Shown here one piece after another: positions 26,900 through 35,764 of a stretch of DNA of 50,228 nucleotides. This stretch comes from an uncultured Rhodospirillales bacterium. Its GTDB lineage: Bacteria > Pseudomonadota > Alphaproteobacteria > Reyranellales > Reyranellaceae. The stretch spans positions 1-50,228 of the forward strand of contig CADECW010000019.1 in assembly GCA_902825855.1 (NCBI GenBank), read 5' to 3'. The notes beneath the pieces were generated by a model. The model saw only the letters and a list, made by a program, of their open reading frames with translations, was not told the DNA's origin and searched no databases. Within the stretch, counting starts at the first letter, position 1; every line of letters starts with the position of its first letter. Made by a program: the position numbers and the translations under genes.

Positions 26900-28810
26900 A
26901 TGGCCGTCGGTGACAGATATCGCGCACTCCATCAGCGTTCGCTCCGCGACCCTGAGGGCTTCTGGGCCGAGCAGGCCAAGGCGATCGACTGGACAAGGCC
27001 CTGGAACAAGGTGCTCGACGACACCAATGCGCCATTCTACCGCTGGTTCGCCGGGGGAGAGCTCAACACCTGCCATAACGCGCTGGACCGCCACGTGGAA
27101 GGCGGCCGCGGCCAGCAGACCGCGCTGATCTACGATTCGCCGGTCACAGGCAGCAAGAAGAGCTTTACCTACCGCGAGTTGCGCGACCACGTGGCGGGAC
27201 TCGCCGGCGCCATTGCCGCACAAGGCGTCGGCAAGGGCGATCGCGTCATCATCTACATGCCGATGATCCCGGAAGCGGTCATGGCAATGTTGGCCTGCGC
27301 GCGGTTGGGCGCGGTGCATTCGGTGGTGTTCGGCGGCTTCGCCGCCAACGAGCTCGCCACCCGCATCGACGACTGCACGCCCAAGCTGGTGCTGACCGCA
27401 TCGTGCGGCATCGAGCCGGGGCGCGTGGTGCAGTACAAACCCCTGCTCGACCAGGCGATCGAGCTCGCTGGGCACAAGATCCCGCGCTGCCTGGTGTTCC
27501 AGCGGCCGCAGGCCGAGGCGTCGATGGTGAAGGGCCGCGATCTCGACTGGAACGATGTGGTTGCTGCCGCCGAACCGCATGGCTGCGTGCCCGTGAAGGC
27601 GACCGATCCGCTCTACATTCTTTACACGTCGGGAACGACCGGCCAGCCCAAGGGCGTGGTGCGCGACAATGGCGGCTATGCCGTCTCGCTCGCCTGGTCG
27701 ATGCAGTATTTATACGGCGTCAGTCCCGGAGAGATCTGGTGGTGCGCCTCCGACGTGGGCTGGGTCGTCGGGCACAGCTATATCGTCTACGGTCCGCTGA
27801 TCCATGGTGCGACCACGATCCTCTACGAGGGCAAGCCGGTCGGTACGCCCGACGCGGGCGCCTTCTGGCGCGTGATCTCCGAGCACAAGGCGGTGGCGTT
27901 GTTCACCGCGCCGACCGCTTTCCGCGCCATCAAGAAGGAAGACCCCGACGGCAAGCTCCTGAAGCAGTACGACCTTTCGAAGTTCCGCACGCTGTTCCTG
28001 GCGGGCGAGCGTGGCGATCCGCCGACCATCGAATGGGCGACCAAGCTTCTGGGCGTGCCGGTGGTCGATCACTGGTGGCAGACCGAGACCGGCTGGGCGA
28101 TCTGCGGCAACTTCGTCGGGCTCGAGCCGATGCCGATCAAGCCTGGCTCCTGCTCGGTGCCGGCGCCGGGCTGGAACCTGCAGGTGCTGGACGAGCAGGG
28201 TCAGCCGGTCGCCAGGCAAGGCGAGGTGGGCGCGCTCGCGGCCAAGCTGCCATTGCCCCCGGGCACATTCCCGACCCTTTGGAACGCCGACGATCGCTTC
28301 CGTCAGGCCTATCTCGCGGACTATCCCGGCTACTACAAGACCGGCGACGCGGGCTTCATCGACCACGACGGCTACGTCTCGGTGATGACGCGCGTCGACG
28401 ACGTGATCAACGTCGCCGGCCATCGCCTGTCGACCGGCCAGATCGAGGAGGTGCTGGGAAGCCACAACGACGTCGCCGAGTGCGCGGTGATCGGCGTGGC
28501 CGACGAGCTCAAGGGCCAGGTGCCGTTCGGCTTCCTGGTGCTGAAGGCAGGTGTCGACCGGCCGAAGGAAGAAACGGTGCGCGAGGTCGTTCAGCTCGTA
28601 CGCGACCGCATCGGTCCCGTCGCCTTTTTCAAGACTGCCATCGTCGTGCCGCGCCTGCCCAAGACACGCTCGGGCAAGATCCTGCGCGGCACCATGCAGA
28701 AGATCGCCGACGGTGAGCCGTGGAAGATGCCGGCCACGATCGAGGACCCGGCGGCCCTCGACGAGATCACCGGCGGCCTGAAGACGGTGGGGTATGCGGC
28801 AAAGGGTTAG
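26900..28810 (+). CDS. prpE: Propionyl-CoA synthetase
   Basis: The 636-residue AMP-forming ligase resembles PrpE and, more broadly, acetyl-CoA synthetase. It has the N-terminal extension RYRALHQRSLRDPEGFWAEQAKAIDWTRPW, then LDRHVEGGRGQQTALIYDSPVT, and YTSGTTGQPKGVVRDNGGY from residue 242. CASDVGWVVGHSYIVYGPL, HWWQTETGWAI, and the hinge DAGFIDHDGYVSVMTRVDDVINVAGHRLSTGQIEE follow. The catalytic lysine is in KTRSGKILRGT near residue 593. It activates propionate (possibly acetate or other short acids). The ACS-type tryptophan pocket is better checked structurally. It is followed 53 bases later by a 3-hydroxyacyl-CoA dehydrogenase on the same strand. Confidence 0.88.
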   Translation: MAVGDRYRALHQRSLRDPEGFWAEQAKAIDWTRPWNKVLDDTNAPFYRWFAGGELNTCHNALDRHVEGGRGQQTALIYDSPVTGSKKSFTYRELRDHVAGLAGAIAAQGVGKGDRVIIYMPMIPEAVMAMLACARLGAVHSVVFGGFAANELATRIDDCTPKLVLTASCGIEPGRVVQYKPLLDQAIELAGHKIPRCLVFQRPQAEASMVKGRDLDWNDVVAAAEPHGCVPVKATDPLYILYTSGTTGQPKGVVRDNGGYAVSLAWSMQYLYGVSPGEIWWCASDVGWVVGHSYIVYGPLIHGATTILYEGKPVGTPDAGAFWRVISEHKAVALFTAPTAFRAIKKEDPDGKLLKQYDLSKFRTLFLAGERGDPPTIEWATKLLGVPVVDHWWQTETGWAICGNFVGLEPMPIKPGSCSVPAPGWNLQVLDEQGQPVARQGEVGALAAKLPLPPGTFPTLWNADDRFRQAYLADYPGYYKTGDAGFIDHDGYVSVMTRVDDVINVAGHRLSTGQIEEVLGSHNDVAECAVIGVADELKGQVPFGFLVLKAGVDRPKEETVREVVQLVRDRIGPVAFFKTAIVVPRLPKTRSGKILRGTMQKIADGEPWKMPATIEDPAALDEITGGLKTVGYAAKG

Positions 28811-28863
28811 TGGAGGCGGGGGCTTCGGCTCGCGCTACCGCAGGTGAAAGGAAGGACAAGGGT

Positions 28864-30378
28864 ATGGCTCTCGATGTGAACCGCTCCGATCTGGTCGTGG
28901 GCGTGGTCGGAACTGGCGCCATGGGGCGCGGCATTGCGCAGGTGACGGCGCAGGGTGGCATGAAGGCCGTCATGTTCGACGCCGCAGCGGGCGGTGCTGA
29001 GAAGGCTAAGGTTGCGATCCTCGAAACCCTGAAGGGCCTTGCCGCCAAGGGGCGGCTGACGGATGAGGATGTCGCCAAGACCGGTGCCAATCTGGCTGTT
29101 GCCGACAAGCTCGAGGACCTGAAGAGCTGCCACGTCATCGTCGAGGCTGTGTTCGAGAACCTCGAGGTCAAGCAGAAGCTGTTCGGCGAACTGGAAGCCG
29201 CGGTCTCGCCCGAAACCATCCTTGCCTCCAACACTTCATCGATCCGCATTGCCTCGATCGCGCGCTCGCTGAAGCATCGTGAGCGCGTCTGCGGGATGCA
29301 CTATTTCAATCCCGTACCGTTGATGAAGCTCGTCGAGGTGATCCGCGCCGCCGACACCGCGCAATGGGTGACCGACGCCATGGTCGCGCTGGGCAAGCGC
29401 CAGACACGCGTGCCCGTGGTGGTGGGCGACACGCCGGGCTTTTTGGTCAATCTCGGCGGCACCGCCATCGGCACCGAAGGCCTGCGCATCATGCAGGAGG
29501 GCAGGGCCACGCCGTCGCAGATCGACGCCGTCATGCGCGACAGCTGCGGCTTTCGCATGGGACCGTTCGAACTGATGGATCTCACGGGCATCGACGTGAA
29601 TTTTCCGGCGCGCAAGATCATCTACGAGGGCTTCTTCCACGATCGGCGCATGACCCCCAGCCCCTACCACGAGAGCCTCTACGCGGCGGGTCGGCTCGGC
29701 CGAAAGACCGGCGGCGGCTGGTACGGCTACGATGCCAAGGGCGCCAAGGTGGATCCCGGCGCCGACCACCTGCCGTCGGTCGTGCCGGCGGCACGCGTCG
29801 TGGTGATGGACACCCACAACGAGAAGCTGGTCGGCCTGGTCCTGGCGGCGGGCGCACAGGCGCTGGCCGCCGACGACGGAAAGAGCCCCATCCTGGTAGC
29901 GCCGATCGGCAAGGACTGCACCACGACGGTGGTCGAGCGCGGGCTCGATCCCCGACGCACCGTGGCGGTCGATCTCACCGGCGACGTCGCCAAGCGTCTC
30001 ACCATCATGACGGCGCCCGGTGCGGACGACCTGGTGCGCGATGCTGCTGCCGCCATCCTGGCGCGCAGCGGCGCCAAGGTGACGCTGATCAAGGATTCTC
30101 CCGGCTTTGTCGCCCAGCGCATGTGCGCCATGATCGCGAACCTCGGCTGCGAGATGGCCATGATCGGCATCGCGTCGGCGGCCGACGTCGACACCGCCAT
30201 GACCCTCGGGCTCAACTATCCGCGTGGGCCGCTGGCACTGGCAGACTGGCTCGGCGTCAGGGACTGCCACGAGATCCTGGTGCAGTTGCAGGCAATCACG
30301 GGCGACGATCGCTACCGCCCGAGCCAGTGGCTGCGGCGGCGCGCTCAGCTCGGACTGAGCGCGACGACGATCGAGTAG
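28864..30378 (+). CDS. 3-Hydroxyacyl-CoA dehydrogenase (PaaH type)
   Basis: The 504-residue NAD-dependent enzyme starts at the ATG at 28864. It has the Rossmann motif VGVVGTGAMGRGIAQVTAQGG (residues ~11-31), VEAVFENLEVKQKLFGELE, SNTSSIRIASIA and GMHYFNPVPLMKLVEVI (catalytic His). After the first dehydrogenase C-terminal domain it carries a second one (DSPGFVAQRMCAMIANLGCEMAMIGIAS..LGLNYPRGPLALADWLG). That two-domain C-terminus is typical of PaaH/PaaC of phenylacetate degradation and related enzymes. It likely oxidises 3-hydroxyacyl-CoA in a beta-oxidation-like route. No paa genes are nearby. It converges on the membrane protein at 30386 with only seven bases between. Confidence 0.9.
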   Translation: MALDVNRSDLVVGVVGTGAMGRGIAQVTAQGGMKAVMFDAAAGGAEKAKVAILETLKGLAAKGRLTDEDVAKTGANLAVADKLEDLKSCHVIVEAVFENLEVKQKLFGELEAAVSPETILASNTSSIRIASIARSLKHRERVCGMHYFNPVPLMKLVEVIRAADTAQWVTDAMVALGKRQTRVPVVVGDTPGFLVNLGGTAIGTEGLRIMQEGRATPSQIDAVMRDSCGFRMGPFELMDLTGIDVNFPARKIIYEGFFHDRRMTPSPYHESLYAAGRLGRKTGGGWYGYDAKGAKVDPGADHLPSVVPAARVVVMDTHNEKLVGLVLAAGAQALAADDGKSPILVAPIGKDCTTTVVERGLDPRRTVAVDLTGDVAKRLTIMTAPGADDLVRDAAAAILARSGAKVTLIKDSPGFVAQRMCAMIANLGCEMAMIGIASAADVDTAMTLGLNYPRGPLALADWLGVRDCHEILVQLQAITGDDRYRPSQWLRRRAQLGLSATTIE

Positions 30379-30385
30379 CTGCAGG

Positions 30386-30934
30386 CTAGTTCCAGCGATC
30401 CGCGACGCGCAGCGGCCGGGGCCTGCGAACGCGCCGCGGCGCGCCGCCGGGCTGAAGGGCGGTGAAGGCGTGGATGGCGAGCCACACCGAGATCGCCAGC
30501 ACCAGCAGATGGGCGAGCAACAGCGGCGAGCCCAGGCTGGTAGGCGGCAACCCGCGCAGGAAGTCGATCTTGCCGAAGGCCTGCATCACGGTGATGAAGG
30601 CGTTGAGATAGAACAGCGTCGCAGCGCCAGTGACATACATCGCTCGCCATGGCCCAGCCAGCCGATGGCGCCACAGCGCCATCAAGGTCGGCACGAAGAC
30701 CGCCAGCGAAGCGATGGCGATGCCATGTCCCATGCGGAAGCGCGGCAGCACCAGAACGTAGAGCAGCCCCGTGACGCTGGCGGCGAGCGTGGTCACGAGG
30801 AACAGCGTCGTCAGGCTCCACGCCTTCGGAGACGCGGAAGGGCGTAGAAGGACAAGCACGCCCGAGGCGATGCCGACCAGACTAAGCACCACATGCACGA
30901 CTGTGAAAGTCGACAGAGACATCCCGAATATCAC
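30386..30934 (-). CDS. Five-helix hypothetical membrane protein
   Basis: About 182 residues when started at the GTG at 30934, which has GGAGAA about 5 bases upstream; an ATG at 30922 is a possible alternative. It has five membrane segments, beginning STFTVVHVVLSLVGIASGVLVLL and TTLFLVTTLAASVTGLLYVLV, and including AMYVTGAATLFYLNAFITVMQAFGKIDFL and LLLAHLLVLAISVWLAIHAFTAL. It ends with a basic cytoplasmic tail. The pattern fits a widespread family of small uncharacterised membrane proteins. Function unknown. Confidence 0.8.
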   Translation of the reverse strand: MIFGMSLSTFTVVHVVLSLVGIASGVLVLLRPSASPKAWSLTTLFLVTTLAASVTGLLYVLVLPRFRMGHGIAIASLAVFVPTLMALWRHRLAGPWRAMYVTGAATLFYLNAFITVMQAFGKIDFLRGLPPTSLGSPLLLAHLLVLAISVWLAIHAFTALQPGGAPRRVRRPRPLRVADRWN

Positions 30935-31134
30935 GACACTTCTCCAACAACGAAGCATCCACCCAGGGTTCTTTTAGTCCGGCGGCCGTGATCGGGAATC
31001 CGGATCGATTGACTGATCGGCCGCTTTCCATGGTGATCGCCACAATGCCGGCACAATGTGCCGAGCGAGACCGGAACGCGGGCGAGAGGCCACGCGGCAG
31101 AGAAGCTGGCGCCAACGTAGTAGCAGTCCGTCCA

Positions 31135-31165
31135 TCGTGCATCCGGTCGCCGTGCGGATGCACGA
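31135..31165. promoter_or_regulatory. Perfect 11-base inverted repeat upstream of IclR gene
   Basis: TCGTGCATCCG (31135-31145) and CGGATGCACGA (31155-31165) are exact reverse complements separated by nine bases. The half-sites are 20 bases centre to centre, about two helical turns. The repeat sits 47 bases before the IclR start, between divergent genes, and has no T-run. It is a candidate operator rather than a terminator. Confidence 0.4.
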
Positions 31166-31177
31166 CCGTCGATCCGT

Positions 31178-31207
31178 TTGACAATTCAATTTCATCTATT
31201 GCAATTT
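31178..31207 (+). promoter_or_regulatory. AT-rich promoter/operator of IclR-dctPQM region
   Basis: TTGACA (31178-31183) is a consensus -35 box directly upstream of the IclR gene in an AT-rich island. Within it, AATTCAAT and ATTGCAATT form an imperfect inverted repeat, a plausible autoregulatory site. No strong -10 hexamer is visible. Confidence 0.4.
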
Positions 31208-31212
31208 TCGCC

Positions 31213-32019
31213 ATGGGTCGCTTGTCGCCGTTGCAGCGCAAGGCTGAAACCGACCTCCTGGCCGGGGAGGAACCTCTCGCTGTCCAGGGGCTGGCGCGTG
31301 GCCTGTCCGTGCTGAGCGCCTTCCGGCCCGGCGAGAGCGCTCTGAGCAATGCCGAGATCGCCGCCCGCACCGGGCTCTCCCGTCCGACGGTCTCCCGCCT
31401 GACCCAGACACTGACGGCGCTGGGCTATCTTGCCTACTTGCCCCGGCTTGGCCGGTATACGCTGGGCGCCGCGATCGCCTCGCTGTGCCATTCCCTGTTG
31501 TCGGGCATGCCGTACAGGATCGCGGCGCATCCGTTCCTGCGCGAAGTCGCCGAGGCGACGCGCCTGCCGGTGTCGCTGGGAGCGCGCGACCACCTGCACA
31601 TGATCAACATCGATACGGTACGCCACGACAATGCGCCGCCGGCGCGCTTCGATCTCGGCGCCCGCATCCCCTTGGCCACGACAGCGATGGGACGAGCCTA
31701 CCTGTTTGCCGTGCCGGAGTCCGAGCGTCGCGGCCTGCTCGACCGGATCCGGCGCGACGCCGGCCGCGAGTGGCGTACCATTCGTGCGGGCATCGAGAAT
31801 GGCTTCGAGATGCTGGAGCGCAGTGGCTTCTGCATTTCGGCCGGCGAATGGCGCGCCGATGTCGTCGGTGTCGGGGCGCCGGTCGTCACCGCCGACGGGG
31901 TCGTGCTGGCCGTGAATTGCGGCGGGCCGCCCTTCGAGATTTCCGAAGAGCGTGCGATGGCGGATGTCGGTCCGCGGATCGCCCACGCGGCGGCCAGTAT
32001 TGCAGGGAGTGCGGCTTGA
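31213..32019 (+). CDS. IclR-family transcriptional regulator
   Basis: The 268-residue protein has an N-terminal winged helix-turn-helix (AVQGLARGLSVLSAFRPGESALSNAEIAARTGLSRPTVSRLTQTLTALGYL), with the recognition helix in LSRPTVSRL. The IclR effector domain follows, with LPVSLGARDHLHMINIDTV, GARIPLATTAMGRAYLFAVP and GFCISAGEWRADVVGVGAPVVTADGVVLAVNCGGPP. The start is the ATG at 31213; the open frame continues upstream through the promoter region. It lies directly upstream of dctP on the same strand and probably controls the TRAP-hydratase operon in response to its substrate. It is a paralogue of the regulator at 43087-44016. Confidence 0.93.
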   Translation: MGRLSPLQRKAETDLLAGEEPLAVQGLARGLSVLSAFRPGESALSNAEIAARTGLSRPTVSRLTQTLTALGYLAYLPRLGRYTLGAAIASLCHSLLSGMPYRIAAHPFLREVAEATRLPVSLGARDHLHMINIDTVRHDNAPPARFDLGARIPLATTAMGRAYLFAVPESERRGLLDRIRRDAGREWRTIRAGIENGFEMLERSGFCISAGEWRADVVGVGAPVVTADGVVLAVNCGGPPFEISEERAMADVGPRIAHAAASIAGSAA

Positions 32020-32054
32020 ACGACGCGGATATGCAGCACCATGAAGGAGGGAGG

Positions 32055-33050
32055 ATGACCATGTCGAGGTTGAAGATGCGGTGGCGGTTCGCAGCGGGCC
32101 TGGCTTTGGGCTCGGTGATGGTGGGCCTGTCGATTCCGGCAGCAGCGCAGGAAGTCGTGCTCAAGGGCGTTGCGGCGTTCCAGGAAGGGTCGATCTACGC
32201 CCAGAAATTCGAGCAGTACGTCAAGACGGTCAACGAGAAGGGCAAGGGCCAGATCCGCATCCAGTATCTCGGCGGCGCGCCCAAGGTCATGCCGCTGTTC
32301 GATGTCGGAAAAAACCTGAAGGACGGCGTCATCGACATCGTCACGACGTCGAGCGCGTACTACGGCAACGTGTTGCCCGAAGCCGAGGCAATGAAGTTGA
32401 TCGAGGTGCCGATGGCGGAACTGCGCAGCAACGGCGGGCTCGCCTTCCTCAACAAGCTGCATGTCGAGAAAGCCAACACACAGTTCCTCGCCCGTTTCTA
32501 CAACTACGAACGGGCGCACATCTTCCTCAACAAGGAGATCGCCAAGCCCGATTTCTCCGGGCTCAAGATTCGCGTCACGCCGATGTACCGGCCGATGGTG
32601 GAGAAGCTCGGCGGCACCGGCATCAATTCGACGCCGCCCGAGGTCTACACCATGCTCGAGCGAAACACGGTCGACGGCTATGGCTGGGCCACCCGCGGCA
32701 TCTTCGACTATTCGTGGCAGAAGGTGACGAAATTCCGGGTCGATCCCGGCTTCTATCATCCCGACATCACGCTGCTGGCCAACCACGACACCTGGACGAA
32801 GAAACTGAACGATGCCCAGCGCAAGCTGCTTCTCGATCTCGCGATGGAGATCGAGAACAGCACGGCTGATGTCGCCCTGATCGAAGCCGAACGCAAGAAG
32901 CAGGAGGAAGCTGGCATCAAGGTGATCCGCTTCTCTACAGCCGATGAGCAGCGCTATGTGAAGGAGGCGCGCGAGGCGGGGTGGGCAGTGGTCAACAAGA
33001 TCAGCCCCGAGAACGGTCCGAAGTTGCGCGGCTACTTCGCCAAGGAGTGA
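32055..33050 (+). CDS. dctP: TRAP transporter solute-binding protein DctP
   Basis: The ~331-residue periplasmic protein has a signal peptide (RWRFAAGLALGSVMVGLSIPAAAQ, cleavage after AAAQ). The DctP fold is seen in KIRVTPMYRPMVEKLGGTGINSTPPEVYTMLERNTVDGYGWATRGIFDYSW and in LAMEIENSTADVALIEAERKKQEEAG. AAGGAGGGAGG lies just before; both the ATG at 32055 and the one at 32061 are possible starts, the second having better spacing. The arginine in RVTP is the usual carboxylate clamp of the family. It is followed after 17 bases by dctQ. Confidence 0.92.
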   Translation: MTMSRLKMRWRFAAGLALGSVMVGLSIPAAAQEVVLKGVAAFQEGSIYAQKFEQYVKTVNEKGKGQIRIQYLGGAPKVMPLFDVGKNLKDGVIDIVTTSSAYYGNVLPEAEAMKLIEVPMAELRSNGGLAFLNKLHVEKANTQFLARFYNYERAHIFLNKEIAKPDFSGLKIRVTPMYRPMVEKLGGTGINSTPPEVYTMLERNTVDGYGWATRGIFDYSWQKVTKFRVDPGFYHPDITLLANHDTWTKKLNDAQRKLLLDLAMEIENSTADVALIEAERKKQEEAGIKVIRFSTADEQRYVKEAREAGWAVVNKISPENGPKLRGYFAKE

Positions 33051-33067
33051 GCGAACGGACTCGTCCT

Positions 33068-33586
33068 GTGTCCATCGCGCTTCGCCTCTTCGAGAAGCTG
33101 ATCGGCTTCTTCGGTGTCCTGTTCGGCCTGGTAATCGGGCTGATCATCGCGCTGATCTGCATCGACGTCGCCTTGCGCGACTTCGGGCTCGGTTCCTTGT
33201 CGTGGCTTATCGAGCTCAGCGAGTACCTGATGTACGCCGGCACCTTCCTGGCGGCGCCCTGGGTTCTGCGCCAGGGCAACCATGTCCGGGTCGACATGCT
33301 GTTCGTCGCCTTGCCGAAGCGGTTGGCGGTCCGGCTCGAGCAGCTCGTCGATCTGGTCGGCTTCGCCATCAGCCTCGTGCTGCTCTACTACGGAAGCGCT
33401 GTCGTGAGCGACGCCTGGCGCAATGCCATGGTCGCCTACAAGACCTGGTATGTGCCGGAATGGCTGCTGTTCCTCGCGATTCCGGTCAGCGCCCTGATGC
33501 TGGCGATCGAGTTCACCCTGCGTTTCATGCGCGTCCAGGGTGTCGTGCGCGATTCGTATGACGTCACCGACCGGGCTTCCTTGTGA
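33068..33586 (+). CDS. dctQ: TRAP transporter small membrane subunit DctQ
   Basis: The 172-residue protein starts at a GTG. Four membrane helices are visible: LIGFFGVLFGLVIGLIIALICIDVALR, WLIELSEYLMYAGTFLAAPWVL, LVDLVGFAISLVLLYYGSAVV and WLLFLAIPVSALMLAIEFTLRF. The segment RQGNHVRVDML between helices 2 and 3 is the family signature. It connects to DctM, whose start overlaps its stop by one base (TGATG), so the genes are translationally coupled. Confidence 0.93.
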   Translation: MSIALRLFEKLIGFFGVLFGLVIGLIIALICIDVALRDFGLGSLSWLIELSEYLMYAGTFLAAPWVLRQGNHVRVDMLFVALPKRLAVRLEQLVDLVGFAISLVLLYYGSAVVSDAWRNAMVAYKTWYVPEWLLFLAIPVSALMLAIEFTLRFMRVQGVVRDSYDVTDRASL

Positions 33587-34923
33587 TGGCATGGCCCGCC
33601 GCCCTGGCCATGATGCTTGGCATCGTTTGTCTGGCGATGCTGATCGGCCTGCCGGTCGCCTTCGCCTTCTTCCTCACCAACATCGTCGGCGCAATCGTCT
33701 TCCTGGGCGGCGAGAACGGCATCATGTCGTTCCTCCGCGGCTCGATGGCGTCGATCGCCAACTTCAACCTCGCGCCGGTGCCGCTCTTCCTGGTGATGGG
33801 CGACATCCTGCTGCGCAGCGGCATGGCCTTCCGCGCCATCGACGCGATCGATCGCCTGATCCTGGCCGTGCCGGGGCGGCTGTCCGTCGTGGCGGTGAGC
33901 GGCGGCACGATCTTCTCGGCACTGTCGGGCTCGACGATCGCCACGACGGCGATGCTCGGGCAGTCGCTGCTGCCCGAGATGCTGCGGCGCGGCTATCATC
34001 CGTCGATGGCGATGGGGCCGATCATGGCGATCGGCGGCGTCGACATGCTGATCCCGCCCTCGGCGCTCACCGTCCTGCTGGCGACGCTGGCCAGCAGCGT
34101 CAGCCGCGACAAGGTATCGGTGTCGGACCTGCTGATCGCCGGCATCATTCCGGGCCTGATCATGAGCGGCTGCTTCCTGATCTGGATCGTGGCGCGGTGC
34201 TGGATGCGGCCCGATCTCGCACCTCAGGACGAAGCGGCAAACTCGCCCATGACGCTGGTCGAGCGGTGGCGGCCGTTCTTCATCGACGTTGTGCCGCTGT
34301 CGTTCATCTTCATCGTCGTCATGGGAAGCATGTTCATGGGCTGGGCCTCGCCGACCGACTCGGCGGCTCTGGGTTGCCTGGCCACGGTCGCGCTGGCGCT
34401 GTGCTACCGGACGCTCAGCTGGAAAATCCTGTTCGAAAGCCTCAAGAGCACCGCGGCCGTGACGACGATGATTTTCTTCATCATCGCGGCCTCCACGACC
34501 TTCGCACAGATCCTGGCCTTCTCCGGCGCCACCGACGGCGCGCTGGCCGAGATCGCAAAGTACGAGTTTACGCCGTTGATCGCAGTGTTCGTCATGATCG
34601 CGATACTTCTCGTCCTCGGCTGCTTCATGGATCAGATCAGCATGATGCTTCTCACGTTCCCGTTCTTCATGCCGCTCGCCAATGCGCTCAACATGGACCT
34701 GGTCTGGCTGGGCGTGATCCTGTTGATCTCGCTGCAGATCGGCCTGTTGACGCCGCCGTTCGGGCTGCTGCTTTTCGTCATGAAGGGCGTCGCGCCGCCC
34801 GAGATCACGATGCGGCAGGTCTGGGCTGCCGCCTTTCCCTATTCGGTCATCGTATTCGGCGTGCTGATGCTCGTCGTGTTCGTGCCTTCGGTGGCCACGC
34901 TGCTGACGGGAGCCATGCGATGA
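33586..34923 (+). CDS. dctM: TRAP transporter large membrane subunit DctM
   Basis: The 445-residue protein is the sodium-coupled transport subunit with about 12 membrane segments. It has LIGLPVAFAFFLTNIVGAIVFLGG, GTIFSALSGSTIATTAMLGQSLLPEMLRRGYHPSMAMGPIMAIGGVDMLIPPSALTVLLATLA, the latter being the conserved GSAxA-like and IPPS region. LGCFMDQISMMLLTFPFFMPLANALNMDLVWLGVILLISLQIGLLTPPFGLLLFVMKGV contains the second conserved half. A GTG at 33583 is an alternative start. Its end overlaps the hydratase gene by four bases (ATGA). Confidence 0.94.
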   Translation: MAWPAALAMMLGIVCLAMLIGLPVAFAFFLTNIVGAIVFLGGENGIMSFLRGSMASIANFNLAPVPLFLVMGDILLRSGMAFRAIDAIDRLILAVPGRLSVVAVSGGTIFSALSGSTIATTAMLGQSLLPEMLRRGYHPSMAMGPIMAIGGVDMLIPPSALTVLLATLASSVSRDKVSVSDLLIAGIIPGLIMSGCFLIWIVARCWMRPDLAPQDEAANSPMTLVERWRPFFIDVVPLSFIFIVVMGSMFMGWASPTDSAALGCLATVALALCYRTLSWKILFESLKSTAAVTTMIFFIIAASTTFAQILAFSGATDGALAEIAKYEFTPLIAVFVMIAILLVLGCFMDQISMMLLTFPFFMPLANALNMDLVWLGVILLISLQIGLLTPPFGLLLFVMKGVAPPEITMRQVWAAAFPYSVIVFGVLMLVVFVPSVATLLTGAMR

Positions 34924-35699
34924 CAGATTCCTCGCCAGTCGATGCGGCACGTCTTCTGGCGGCCAGCCGTCGTGCTCGCGAGCCGGTGCCGGGGCTGCCG
35001 CAGGTGCGGACGTTCGACGACGCCTATGCTGTCCAGGCCGCATTTGGAGCAATCTGGGGCGATGCCGTCATCGGCCACAAGGTCGGTTGCTCCTCCGAGC
35101 AGTCGCAGAGGCTGGTCAATTCCCCGGGACCGATCGCGGGCGTGCTGTTCCGTGACGCGCACTGGCAGCAACCCGCCGCGATCCCGGCCGCCCGCTTCTT
35201 CGTCGTCGGCGTCGAGGCGGAGTTCGGCTTTCGTCTTGGCAAGGACCTGCCTGCTCGGGCGGCAGCCTACGAGCGCGCCGAGGTGAGCGCCGCGGTCGAC
35301 GCCGTCGTGCCGCTCATAGAGATCTGCGACACACGCCTTTCTGAATGGCGGACGCGCCGTATCGAGGAGATCACCGCCGACAACGCCTTCAACGGCGGAG
35401 TCGTCACCGGGCAGCCCTTCGAGGCCTGGCGTGACCTCGATCTTGCAGGCCACGAGGTCGTCCTGTTGGTCGACGGCGAGCAGAAAGGTGCAGGTACTGG
35501 CCGACTCGTGCTCGGCCATCCGCTGACAGCGCTCACTTGGCTTGCCAACGAGATGTCGAGGCTGGCGACGGGCCTGCGGGCCGGTGAACTGATTGCTGCG
35601 GGCACCTGCACCGGTCTTCACATCGTCGCGCCGGGCAGCACCGTGGTAGCCGATTTTGGTGCGCCGCTCGGCAAGGTGACGATCCGGTTCACCAAGTAG
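34920..35699 (+). CDS. 2-Keto-4-pentenoate hydratase-like protein (MhpD/FAH family)
   Basis: The 259-residue protein starts at the ATG that overlaps the end of dctM. It has IGHKVGCSSEQSQRLVNSPGPIAGVLFRD, the metal-binding glutamates in GVEAEFGFRL (VExE), and VVPLIEICDTRLSEWRTRRIEEITADNAFNGGVV. ALTWLANEMSRLATGLRAGELIAAGTCTGLH follows. MhpD-type enzymes add water to 2-hydroxypenta-2,4-dienoate after ring cleavage; relatives are oxalocrotonate decarboxylases. Coupling to a TRAP transporter suggests the imported carboxylate is channelled into a meta-cleavage-like end pathway. The exact reaction is not fixed by sequence. Confidence 0.85.
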   Translation: MTDSSPVDAARLLAASRRAREPVPGLPQVRTFDDAYAVQAAFGAIWGDAVIGHKVGCSSEQSQRLVNSPGPIAGVLFRDAHWQQPAAIPAARFFVVGVEAEFGFRLGKDLPARAAAYERAEVSAAVDAVVPLIEICDTRLSEWRTRRIEEITADNAFNGGVVTGQPFEAWRDLDLAGHEVVLLVDGEQKGAGTGRLVLGHPLTALTWLANEMSRLATGLRAGELIAAGTCTGLHIVAPGSTVVADFGAPLGKVTIRFTK

Positions 35700-35764
35700 C
35701 CTCGCGCCTCGGCGTGTGTGACCGAACGTTGCGTTTCCCCAGCCCGCTCTGCGGCCGCCACAGG

